Shown here: positions 38,870 to 49,321 of the stretch, piece by piece
How the letters are laid out: each line of letters opens with the position of its first letter
Position numbering within the stretch: the first letter of the stretch is position 1
Source of the DNA: Zygnema cylindricum
Taxonomy: Eukaryota > Streptophyta > Zygnematophyceae > Zygnematales > Zygnemataceae
NCBI GenBank assembly: GCA_037447655.1
Contig: JBBHKE010001556.1
Coordinates: 248,001-312,000, forward strand
Reading direction: 5' to 3'
Length of the DNA stretch: 64,000 nt
The notes under the pieces: generated by a model
What the model was told of the DNA's origin: nothing
The model's input: the letters and a program-made list of their open reading frames with translations, nothing else
Database searches by the model: none
Made by a program: the position numbers and the translations under genes

Positions 38870-41169
38870 ATGGCGGAATCCGCCTCCCAAAGGTTGGAGC
38901 TCCGACGAGCCATTCGTCATCTTCGAGACCGAGGCCTCTATTCTGCTGCCATGTGGTAATTTCTTCTGGGTTGCAGTGGATATAGACAGATTTCTGATAG
39001 AAATATTAGAAATGACTTTGTTTGTAGGGTAATTATATGCACGCAGTTAAAGGCGTTTCTGGCTAAAAATCATTGAAACCGTACAGGAATTTACAAAATC
39101 TTACAGTTTTTTTTTCTGTACGAATAATTTGATTATTGCGTCAGTAACGCCAGTTACAAGGCTCATACTACTCCCCTGGTTTTCTCATTTTTAGCCCTCC
39201 GAGAATCAATTTTGTCATCAACAGGATTAATGGTTTTACTATGAAGCTTCTTCAGAAATGAAAAGAAAATGGTGCTTTAAGAAAAAACCAAGGAATGTTA
39301 ACTTTGCATAGCTTGATAGGTGGATCCAATTTCTAGGGTTTACTGCCTGGGCAGTTTAATTTCAAAGCTTAGTTGTTCTACATTGTAGAATCCCAGGAAA
39401 ACGAATTTCATTTGAGTCCTAATGCGATGGTAGGAAGGTCTCACTGTCGACTTCAGCGGCCTTTGGTGCTTATTGATCAATTGAATTAAACCGTGCAATT
39501 TATCTCCATTGAGTTCGATGCAAATAGTGAAGTAAGACCTGGGCAGCCCTGTTTCTTTAAAGGTTTATATGTATGTTGTATGAAAAATTCAGTTTAAAGA
39601 AGAGATAATGGCATATTGGTTGGCTGATTGTCGACAGATATTTCAGTAACTATACTGCGCATTGCTATTAGTGTATTGGTACCTTATTAGTGTAAATGCC
39701 GAATCAGAATGTAAACCGCTAATTTAGGGTAGGGAGACGTGGTGAATTGTAACTCACTCCCTAATAGTGTCACGAACACTGTTTTGTGACTTTTGGTAAA
39801 AAAAAGCCAGGATCGAAGCAATGTTATTAACACAGATAGATGGACAGTGTACTCACCAAACTTATACCTAGGAAGTTGAGAGGATATTGGTTTAGTTGAT
39901 TTGTTTTGTGTGTGAAACATTGCAATGAACGAAGAATCTTTCTTTTTGATTTCTTTTCTTTTCACCCATCCTTGCGAACATCAGTGAAGGTTTGTTTTTT
40001 TCAAATTCTGGTAGAACATCTGTCTAAACCTTATGTCACTATCTTTATGTAGCTGTTTTTTTCTCCTCACAGTTGCTTGTTTTTTTTTCCAACTGATCGT
40101 AGCTTTAATAGGGGAAAAAAGGTGTTTCGAAATGGACCTTCTCTTAGTTTGGGTGTTGTACGCACGAGTCAGATCAGTAATTTAATTGAGGGTTATGGAC
40201 TCCATAGGCCAAGTTTATACTGTCTGTGTGATGCATTACATTTTTTATCAGGATGACCCCAAAAAGTTTCTTGCTTTAGGCTGGTAAATTTGTCATTTCT
40301 TCTGCTAACCACGGCCCATAATCTCTTCAAGCCCAAATCAGCAAAATGCGGTTTTTTATTGAAACCCTTGGGTATAGATATAACTGTCAAGAACACCCGA
40401 TATTAGGAGGCTTCTTACACTATCTACTATATTCATGTTGATTCTCCTATGCAATACTGGGCGCCGAAACGGCAAAGAAACAGCAGCAGACTGTTTACCG
40501 TTACAAAATTCTGTTCTTTTCTGTCAATTATTTTGGTTTATGACTTACAATGTTCATCTTAGTTTGACAAGGGATTTTTCCAGACAGCTTCATTTTGACA
40601 TTTGTACATTTATGTTTCTACCTTAAAAATTTGACTTAGCTGGTTCTTTTCATTTTTCCACCAGGCAATGTATCACAGGATTTACCAAAGCTTGAGTCAT
40701 GTGCATGCTTTTCCTGGAGATGCAAGGGTCAATAGTTTGACAACCAAACACAGTACTTACTCTCACCAATACAACATCTTAAAAAGTCAAAATTGACTAA
40801 ATGAACTTCGACCTGTTCCGTTCAAATTACCATTTCTCTCTGTCAAATTTTCACATTGTTGATTGCAGGGCCGCAGAACAGCTGGTTGGGCTTCCGGAGG
40901 TACCATCAGATTCCCTTTCCCCCCATTTGATTGGGAGCTTAGGGTCCAGTATAGGGCTATACCAAAAAACACCGATGGCCACTGACTCCTTTCCTGGAAT
41001 AGCAGCCGATGCCGGCGCTTTCAAGGATGAAAATGAGGAGGAGGAAGATGATCGGGTTTTATTGGGCAAGGCTCTGTTTGACATGCGAGAGTATCGGCGA
41101 GCAGCACACGCTTTAAGGGGTCTCACGGGAAATAAGGCGTTTTTCTTGGGCTGTTATTCCACCTATTTG
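38870..41169 (+). CDS. APC8-like: APC8/CDC23-like anaphase-promoting complex subunit, N-terminal fragment
   Basis: Exon 1 is 38870-38955 (ATG to GT donor) and exon 2 is 40869-41169, ending at a good GTAAGG donor. The join is phase-consistent: LYSAAMW then AAEQLVGLPEVPS. This and KALFDMREYRRAAHALRG match the N-terminus of plant APC8, the TPR-type scaffold subunit of the cell-cycle ubiquitin ligase APC/C. About 129 residues are present against nearly 580 in the family. The tetratricopeptide exons that should follow were not found up to the PP2A B'' gene at 49322, and that 8 kb is filled with transposon debris. A CT-rich leader precedes the ATG. It may be a truncated duplicate, a gene broken by rearrangement, or a gene with very distant remaining exons. 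Family identity is fairly sure; functionality is doubtful. Confidence 0.75.
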
Positions 41170-42080
41170 GTAAGGTGATGACTGGCCCCACTGTAAGAGT
41201 CGCCCGAGCGTAGTTTGAACTGTAATATACAACGCGTATACAACAGGGTAACCAGATATAGCGTTTCCACTTGTTTTCGCACATTTGAACCATGATTTGG
41301 GATGGACATATCTGGTCTTTTTGTAGTATGCATTTGAAGGAGCAATTGCGCAGGAAAGTTTACATATTTGATCCGTTAAGAATGGGCCACACTAAGTAAA
41401 TTCAGGGATGATTAGGAATTCCCTCTGTTCTGGGATTGCCTCTGTTCTATTGTTTCACGCCCAATGTTTGTACAGACACTAGGAAACTGAATTAAATCAG
41501 GGAGCATTTCACAGATAAAGAAGAGCATGAGACTTGGTTTCCTCATCTACCAGAGCAATGCTTGGTCCATAGCCAGAAAGAAGCCGATGCAGGTCCAGCT
41601 AATTGTGACATTCTTGGGATCAAGTTGATTTGCATACATTCCGGGAAAACTTTATCTACCATAGTAGTTCTGAAATCTAGAGAACTTAATCAGAGCAATT
41701 TTGAAGACACGTGTCTTCATGCTAAGATAGGACAATGAAATAAATCACCTGCAATAGTGGAAGTTAGCGGATAGGTTGTGTACTTAATCTCAGCTAGTAG
41801 GTCATGTAATGGGACGCCAGATGAACAGGGGAGGGAAGGGGAGGGGAGGAGGGTGCAGGTGGAACATTTTTTCTCTCTAGATACCTGTCATAGTTATGAA
41901 CATTTCTGGTTCACTGTCTTTTGAAAAACAGATGTGGTGTTAGCAAAGCTCAACTTATGGGCTTGAAGTGACCTTCTAGTCTTCTGTCGATGGATGGTAT
42001 TGCCACTCTTTTGTCAACTAAAGCTAGTTAATGAACTTGAAAAACCACTCTAAGATTATCCAATTTTGGGTCTTGAAGTA

Positions 42081-42284
42081 TGCTGTGAATCGCTATCAGC
42101 GTTAAGAAATATATAGCGTGGGGTTTATTTTATTCTAATCTGCGTTCCAACGATGTGGACGATTTTCAACTGCTTGTCAAATTAGCGTCAAGAAAAACCG
42201 CTCTATTTACGCTTTTTTATGTTCATGGACCAGAAAAAAACCGGCACCAAATTAGTGTTATTATGCTAATAGCGATTCACGGTG
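42081..42284 (+). mobile_element. MITE subfamily C, complete
   Basis: TA (42079-42080) is followed by TGCTGTGAATCGCTATCAGCG. The right end GCTAATAGCGATTCACGGTG is followed by TA (42285-42286). The element is 204 bp, non-coding, and resembles 55423-55648 near its right end (GGCACCRAATTAGTGT). Confidence 0.8.
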
Positions 42285-42299
42285 TAGCGGGAAAATACG

Positions 42300-42910
42300 T
42301 GAGCAAGTTGGCTCAATGGAAAGTGCAACACAGCACAATGCAATGTGATCCGATGCAGGTACAATACAATGTGAATGACGAGACAAAATACAGTACCAGA
42401 ACATATAACACTACAACACACGACAACACAACACAACTCAATACCTTACTAAACTATACAATACGGTACAATACAGTTCCGTACAACATTATAGAACAAA
42501 ATATTCTACAAAATCAATACAGTACAGTACAATATAAGACTGATACAATATGATACCGAACAATACAACACATTACAATTATATCCTAAGAGTTTATCAA
42601 AGAGAGTGATGGTAAACCATCTGAGTCCATGAGTACAAAAGGGGTGGTAAGACCAAAACTGCAAAACTACAGGCATTCATACAACACAATAGAATAAAAT
42701 AGTATATCATATGCTACAAAGACAACATGAAGTACATAACAATTCAATACAATTCCTTACAGTATACAGCATACCATACTATACCATATTGTATCTTCCT
42801 ACCACACTTTACCATACCGCATTATAACGTACCATACCATACCGTATAAGATAAGACAAGACTGCAAGACAAGATACTCCTCACTATAATACCAGACAAG
42901 TTATCGTACA
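42300..42910 (+). repeat. Degenerate TACAATACAGTAC low-complexity block
   Basis: A 600-bp stretch is built from variants of TACAATAC, CAGTACAG and ACCATACC words, interrupted at 42590-42650 by a retroelement-like tail. The open frame over part of it (Thr/Tyr/Asn-rich) is a repeat artefact. Confidence 0.8.
42590..42645 (-). mobile_element. Solo 3' tail of a non-LTR-like element
   Basis: On the minus strand: GTACTCATGGACTCAGATGG, then TTTACCATCACTCTCTTTGATAAA. It matches the tails at 22641 and 54768 with substitutions. The AATAAA signal is mutated to GATAAA. Confidence 0.5.
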
Positions 42911-43380
42911 TTTTTCGCAAAGTCTACCACAAGTGCACTTCTCTGAAAGACAACCTGACAAGTGCACACACAGAAAAAATGTTTGAAGCGGTGAAATTTT
43001 TTTTAACACTAAATACCGTTAGTGGTGTAGCGACGGTTGTAAACGTTTTGTTTTTTGTGACTTTGTAGATGTCTTAGGGTTTTGTGACATTGTGACGTCA
43101 TGCTCACTAGTGACAACGCCGACGTCATTAGTATCATAACTTTTAGCCATGGTTTCCCGATGTTTTGTTTGGCTTTTCTCACTCGACATACCATAAAACT
43201 ACGCCCAAACGTAGAGATTCTTCTTGAGAGCTCTTTCATTTCGTACCAATGTTGTCGCGTATCATTCGAGGAAGAGGGAGGAATGGGAGACAATGTGAGA
43301 GGGAGGGGGAGAGGCGACGACGGTGTAGACTTTTGCGTAGGTACGGGGTCCCCGCATGCGCGCAACGGGCAATAAAAAAA

Positions 43381-43798
43381 GGGAATTGATCATAGCAGTG
43401 ACTATTTTGGTTGCGCACAGTCACTTACGTCATTTTGTCAAAAATGGTACGTTCGAAGTACACATTTGTACAAGTAAAGTACCGTTGAGTCAAAATTTGA
43501 CGGCCAATCGGTTGGACAGTTTTGACTTTCAAAATATTTTTTCAAAAACTTTTGCCGCGCTTGCGAACGTCGACCGTCAAAATAAAATTAGCAATTCACA
43601 TGGTCGGCGAACGTTTACGGTAACAAAAATGCGGCAACCACATGTAAATAAAAGTGTTGCAGACAGTCACTTTTTGTCGTTACGTGAGCTCCACGGTGAG
43701 AGCACATTGGATATTAACTTCGCCGCGAAACTGAAATTTAGTCGTATAAGCGTTACATTGAATTTAGACGCAAATTGAAATGAAACCTCTTTAAACTG
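43381..43798 (+). repeat. Dispersed repeat D, copy 1 (~415 bp)
   Basis: It begins GGAATTGATCATAGCAGTGAC and ends CCTCTTTAAACTGAA. Similar copies lie at 44672-45080 (same strand) and 45301-45710 (inverted). All share GGTTGCGCACAGTCACTTACG, CCAATCGGTTGGACA and TTACGTGAGCTCC landmarks with variants. It has no coding frame and no clear terminal inverted repeats, so its class is unknown. Confidence 0.85.
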
Positions 43799-43803
43799 AA
43801 CTA

Positions 43804-44459
43804 CACTGCGAATCGTAATTAGGGTAAATAACGCTAATTCGGTCACCCTAAATTTCGACTCTATCACGTTAAATAGAGTAAATGATTCTAATATTTTGTA
43901 ATTAGCGTAAAAAATTATAATATAGGTTAGTTTCAAATATTGCGGAGTTCGGACGACGTTTGACTATGCAAAATTGTACTTTTATAAGTAAAAAGGTACA
44001 AATAATAATTTAATAGAATCACGCTCGCATGTGAACTTGCACTAAACAGAAAAAATAAATCGCATCGAAAAAAAACCCGTTTGCATAGCCCCGTCCGTCG
44101 AAAGCATTGTCGTCCGTGTGAACATTTACACAAATTTACATGTGAAAAGTTTATTAGTTCAACGACAACAATATGAGTTGAGACAAATAGTATATACAAA
44201 TGAGACAAATAGTACTAACGTCATAATGACGTCAAAATATACGGACTGACAGTTTTTGTTTGTTTACATACTTTAGTGTTTATAATTACAGCGCAGTTAA
44301 TCATTGCCGACATAACCCAATATAGAGTACTTAAATAAATTAGAGTAAACTTCCTCTGTGAAAAGGGTCTATCACAAAAATTAGCGTTTATAACTCTAAT
44401 TATTTTTTTTATGTTTTTTTACTCTAATTTTTTCTTTACTCTAATTACGATTCGCGGTG
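43804..44459 (+). mobile_element. MITE subfamily A, complete
   Basis: Flanked by TA (43802-43803 and 44460-44461). The left end is CACTGCGAATCGTAATTAGGG and the right end CTCTAATTACGATTCGCGGTG. The 656-bp interior is non-coding and closely similar to 34334-34931 and inverted 47140-47757. Confidence 0.87.
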
Positions 44460-44480
44460 TACTGTAAGTATTGTAAGGAA

Positions 44481-44671
44481 ATATTAAAACGCACGAAACG
44501 AAATTTCGTTGTCAATGTAAGAATGTTGATTCGTAAATAGTGTGGCTCGATATTGCCGCGCGTGACGACTCACATTTTTTTCATTTAATTTCAGTTGATA
44601 ACTTTACGCCGGTTCGTTTTATTATAGTGTACAAACTACAAAGTTTATATTGTTTCGTGCGTTTTAATATT
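44481..44671 (+). mobile_element. MITE-like element E, copy 1
   Basis: Terminal inverted repeats: left ATATTAAAACGCACGAAACG, right CGTGCGTTTTAATATT. The 191-bp interior includes GTGTGGCTCGAT and CGCCGGTTCGTTTTATTATA. A second copy lies inverted at 45107-45275. Confidence 0.8.
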
Positions 44672-45080
44672 GGAATTGATCATGATAGTGACTGTTTTGG
44701 TTGCGCACAGTCACTTACGTCACTTTGTCAAAAATTGTACGTTTGAAGTACATATTGGTACAAATAAAGTACCGTTGGGTACAAATGTGACGGTCAATCG
44801 GTTGGACAACTTTGACTTTCAAAATTTTGTTTCAACCGCTTAAAATTTTGCCGCGCTTGCGGACGTCGAACATCATAATAAATTTAACAATTCACACGGT
44901 CGACGAACGTTTACGGTAACAACACTGCGGCAACCACAAGTAAATAAACGTGTTGTAGACAATCACTTTTTGTCTTTACGTGAGCTCCGTCGTGAGAGCA
45001 CTTAGCCGCAAAATTGAAATTTAAACGTCTAAGCGTTACATTGAACTTAGACTCAAATTGAAACGAAACCTCTTTAAACT
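44672..45080 (+). repeat. Dispersed repeat D, copy 2
   Basis: Same orientation as copy 1. It lies exactly between the two inverted copies of element E, so the E copies flank it like long inverted arms. Confidence 0.85.
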
Positions 45081-45106
45081 AAAGTACTGTAAGTCTTGTA
45101 CGGTAG

Positions 45107-45275
45107 TATTAAAACGCACGAAACGAAATAAACTTTGCACAATATAATAAAACGAACCGGCGTAAAAATATCAATTGAAATTAAATGAAAAAACGCGCGA
45201 CGAAATCGAGCCACACTATCTACGAATCAACATTTTTACATTGAAAGCAAAATTCCGTTTCGTGCGTTTTAATAT
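45107..45275 (-). mobile_element. MITE-like element E, copy 2 (inverted)
   Basis: The ends TATTAAAACGCACGAAACG and CGTGCGTTTTAATATT are intact. Its reverse complement aligns with 44481-44671 through GTGTGGCTCGAT and ACGCCGGTTCGTTTTATTATA. Confidence 0.8.
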
Positions 45276-45300
45276 TTCCGTACAAAACTTACAATAGTTT

Positions 45301-45710
45301 ACTTTAGTTTAAAGAGGTTTCGTTTCAATTTGAGTTCAATGTAAAGCTTAGACGATTTAACTTCAATTATGCTGCTAAGTTCTCTCACCGTGGAGCTCAC
45401 GTAACGACAAAAAGTGACTGTGCGCAACACTTTTATTTACATGTGGTTGCCGCAGTTTTGTTACCGTAAACTTTCGCCGGCCGTGTGAATTGCTAATTTT
45501 ATTTTGACGGTCGTCGTTCGCAAGCGCGGCAAAAGTTTAAGCGGGTGAAACAATATTTTAAAAGTCAAAGATGTCCAACCGATTGACCGTCAAATTTAGA
45601 TTCAACGGTACTTTACTTGTACCAATGTGTACTTCAAAAGTACATTTTTTTACAAAATGGCGTAAGTGACCGTTCGCAACCAAAACAGTCACTGCCATGA
45701 TCAATTCCCT
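45301..45710 (-). repeat. Dispersed repeat D, copy 3 (inverted)
   Basis: Reverse orientation: it begins AGTTTAAAGAGGTTTCG and ends CATGATCAATTCCC. With copy 2 it makes a large inverted repeat around element E copy 2. Confidence 0.85.
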
Positions 45711-46444
45711 ATAAAAATTAGTTTGTACTTTACCTGGTGCAAAAATGTTCACACTTGTGTGGCACTTGCATAAAAGTTTTAGTCGACACTTTAACTAAAA
45801 TCGAAACTCGAGTCAATTTCAGTACAAGTTTGAAGGTGAGCTGGCATGTCGTGGCAGTAGGTTGAAAAGAGAATGACGCCAAATTGAAGTACATTCTAAA
45901 GTTTAAAGATGACGTAATTACACATTCGTAGTACGGTGGGAGATTTTATCGTTGCATGTTCAATTTTGGAAGAAATCGTTAAAAAATTACCATTCAACAC
46001 ATTTGGTACTCTTTTCGTAAAAATAACGTTGTTTACGACATGTCAGTGTTCGTACAAAGCGTCCATGCGAGACTTCATTTATACGACGTTAAGTGCATTT
46101 TGCATCTCAATTAGATTCAATTAGCTGCTAACCGCCGGAAATTGCGCGAACATTAAGTGAAAAATGTAAGGTAATAAAGTACAAAATCCAAACCATAAAA
46201 TAGCGTTAAATACTGTAGCCTGAAATATTGATAAATTTAACTTTAATTTGTATGATTTGTACGATTTCCAAACTCAACAAGTACAGTATGCGTATGGAGC
46301 ATAGTTCAAAAGTAGGCGCTTTAATGGTAGGCCTTTGGTCGGCGCCTTTATCGTAAGTTGTGTTATGGGCTTTTCATGTGATCTTCTTAGATCGCTTGTG
46401 ATCAGCGACCGTCCGGTCGTCCGAATCTGACGGTGTAAATAAAT

Positions 46445-46515
46445 TTTTTTGGTCCGAATGTTTTAATTGGTCTAACTTTTGGTCCGAATGTTTTAATTGG
46501 TCCGAATTGGTCCAA
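46445..46515 (+). repeat. Short tandem repeat, GGTCCGAATGTTTTAATTGG
   Basis: GGTCCGAATGTTTTAATTGG occurs twice in a row (from about 46451 and 46481), followed by a shortened third GGTCCGAATTGG. Confidence 0.85.
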
Positions 46516-46864
46516 ATACAATATGGGTCTTAAGGTCATATTGTTTGTTTTGCATTCAATAGGCATATTTTGTGGGCCTATTTTCACCTACTTTTGAACT
46601 ATGGTATCGAGCAAGCCTCCATATATTTGCAGGACCTTCGGCACCTCGCAGGACCCGTCCCGCACACCCAAACAACGGCCGTAATCGGGTATCTAAAACA
46701 GGGTTTATGTGTTTAGGGTCATTTTTTTTTGTTTTTTAATATAAAACAAAACAGAAAAAATAAAAAACCCTAAACATACGGTCGCGCGGAGATACTGGGA
46801 GGTGGGGGCGACGTGGACCCGTTCGCCGTGCGCGAAACGTTTCGAAAAGTTGTAAGATTCAGTA

Positions 46865-46959
46865 CACCTTGAATCGTTATTAGCGTATAGAAATTATTAG
46901 TGTAAAGAAATTTTGGGGTGCCGATATAGCGTACATAAGGCTAATAACGATTCACGGTG
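46865..46959 (+). mobile_element. Minimal 95-bp MITE of the TA family
   Basis: TA then CACCTTGAATCGTTATTAGCG at the left, and GGCTAATAACGATTCACGGTG then TA at the right. The two ends make up nearly half of the element. Confidence 0.8.
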
Positions 46960-47139
46960 TACATCACCCGGATGCTGTCAGACAATAACACCTGAAATAG
47001 TAACGATAATTACACCTGAAATTGTGGTAATGCCAGCTCATCGTACACTCGATAAAGTCAACACATAAATTGACGTTAGGCCAAAACTACAGTACAGTAC
47101 GGTAAAGTACACTACAGTACAGTTTAGTAAAGTACGGTA

Positions 47140-47757
47140 CACCGCGAATTGTAATTAGAGTAATGAAAAAATTAGAGTAAAAAAACAAAAAAAAACAATT
47201 AGAGTAATTGACGCTAATTTATGTGATAGAGCTTTTTCAACTATGAAGTTTACTCTAATTTATTTAGTTATTCTATATTGGGTTATGTCGGCGATAATTA
47301 TGTGCGCGATAATTATGAACACTAAATTACGTAGACATACAAAATGTGTCAGTCCGGTGTAGTCTTGACGTCATTATGACGCTAATAATATTTGTCGCAT
47401 TCAATGTCAGTTAATGTTCACACTGACGACGATGCTGTCGACGGACGAGAGTTATGCGAACGGCTTTTTTTCGATGTGATTGACTTTTTTGTTTAGTGCG
47501 ATTTCACGTGCGAGCGCGATTCTATTAAATCATTATTTGTACTTTTTTACTTATAAAAGTACAATTTTGCACGGTCAGACGTCGTCCGTACTCCACACTA
47601 TTTAAAAATAACCTATATTAGATTTTTTTACGCTAATTAAACCTCACCTAAATTAGAATAATGAAAAAATTAGAATCGATTACTCTATTTGATGTGATAG
47701 AGTCGAAATTTCGAGCGACCGAATTAGAGTAATTTACTCTAATTACGATTCGCGGTG
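47140..47757 (-). mobile_element. MITE subfamily A, complete, inverted
   Basis: TA-flanked (47138-47139 and 47758-47759), with ends CACCGCGAATTGTAATTAGAG and CTCTAATTACGATTCGCGGTG. The 618-bp interior is the reverse complement of the subfamily A copies at 34334 and 43804 by shared landmarks. Confidence 0.87.
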
Positions 47758-47759
47758 TA

Positions 47760-49321
47760 GTATGATGTGCTCTATTATTTGATTATTTCTACGCAAATAC
47801 ACAAAATAGAATTGCTAAATTATCGCGTACTCTACAGTAACTTTTCTTCAACGGTGATAACGATGAGCAGGGGCGTACGGAAGTGATGAGCGACTCAAAG
47901 GTGAACTGGAAGAACTGTATTTGTAAGTTCAGAACTTCAGATGCATACAATTGGGCATATGATACGCATACCATACGGGATTTTAGTGCGAGTTGAACAA
48001 GACGCATACAATATGATTTTTTTCGCGTCAGTTTCGGATGGACAAGATTGGGACTGCAATTCAAGGAATACAACGGACGACGTTTGTTGAACTAAACAAG
48101 GATGAAGTTACATAATAGTACCTTTTGTCTTTTTTTCCATTCTGTACCTTTTTTTTGCCCACTTAGCGTCAGCACCATCAACAAAAACCAAAAGTTACGC
48201 ACGATCAACTATCGTAGGCTGTCGCGTATTTTGTAGACGTCTACACCTGTCACATATTTGAAGTAATGAAGGCGCAAGTAATGATTGACATTGGAACACT
48301 TTGAAAAGTACACCGTAAAATCTGCGCTAATATCCAAAGTAACGTTTCAAAGTTTCGGTTACATGGGAGCACGCCCATAGCATGTTGTATGCATAAGATA
48401 TGCGTCATGTACATTGTGGTAGCAATAAGGCCCGTTTAGTGAAAAAGCCTGCTTTGGAACTATATGACAAAACAATTTAAAAGTAGGAATCAAAATCTCG
48501 AATGAAATAATCATTACGGTACGGTTTCCTATATTGCAGTACAATGTCGTACAGTTTGCGATTGCACAGAATTTATTGCCGTACGCTACTGAACTGGAGT
48601 CTTCATTTGCTGGCTTTCTTCTGGCTCTGGCCAATCGCCAACGTCCAAAAAATCAGATTCGTAGTACAAACGATTTTGTCGAATGACGGACCGTCCTGTG
48701 AACTCCCGCCTCTAACGGTCCATTTTCTGCTTTCTAGCGCGACCTAATCTGTCGTGGGTTGGGAGCTGTACTTTGGTTTGTCTTACCGTATCTGATTGTA
48801 CGAATTCCACTGCCATCTATACCATAGTTGTAAAGTGCCAAAAACTGAGTCCATGGTATAAACCGTCTGCGCGTATTATACGCTTGTTTGACCCTTTCTG
48901 TGCTGTCATTTGTTCAGTAAAGTTCGAACTTAAAACGGATGCTAATAATTGCCCATGACCTCGTTTTCCGCACTTTACAACTCTGTACGATTTCTTTGTA
49001 CGATTGGCTGAACCTGCTGCAGGTGGCCGTCCCCCAGCCAGCTTCCAACTATGGTTAAATTTGCTGCCATTTATTGTAGCCAGATTTTCCTTCCAAGATT
49101 TCGCTTTTTTGCATCAAGCTATCCAAGGAAGTAATCAATATGGCATTTTAGTGCTGTCGTCAAGCCCTTCCATTTAGGTTTAACAATTACAAAACGTCAA
49201 ATCCTGCTGGTATGTTTCTGCCTGGTCGTCCGTACACATCGTTTTTGTTCGTTTCCGGGCATTTTGCATAGGTAGCCCTAGTTTTCCTCAAGACTTGCAA
49301 CAGGATCCTGCGGGAGTCGCC
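47760..49321. other. Region upstream of the PP2A B'' gene
   Basis: No gene or intact repeat is recognised. It should contain the promoter and 5' leader of the PP2A B'' gene, but I see no convincing TATA box or element boundary. Confidence 0.4.

Noticed and set aside
41170-49321. Missing APC8-like exons
   Set aside because: I searched by eye for TPR-like frames and the expected sequence after exon 2 and found only MITEs, repeats D and E and low-complexity DNA.
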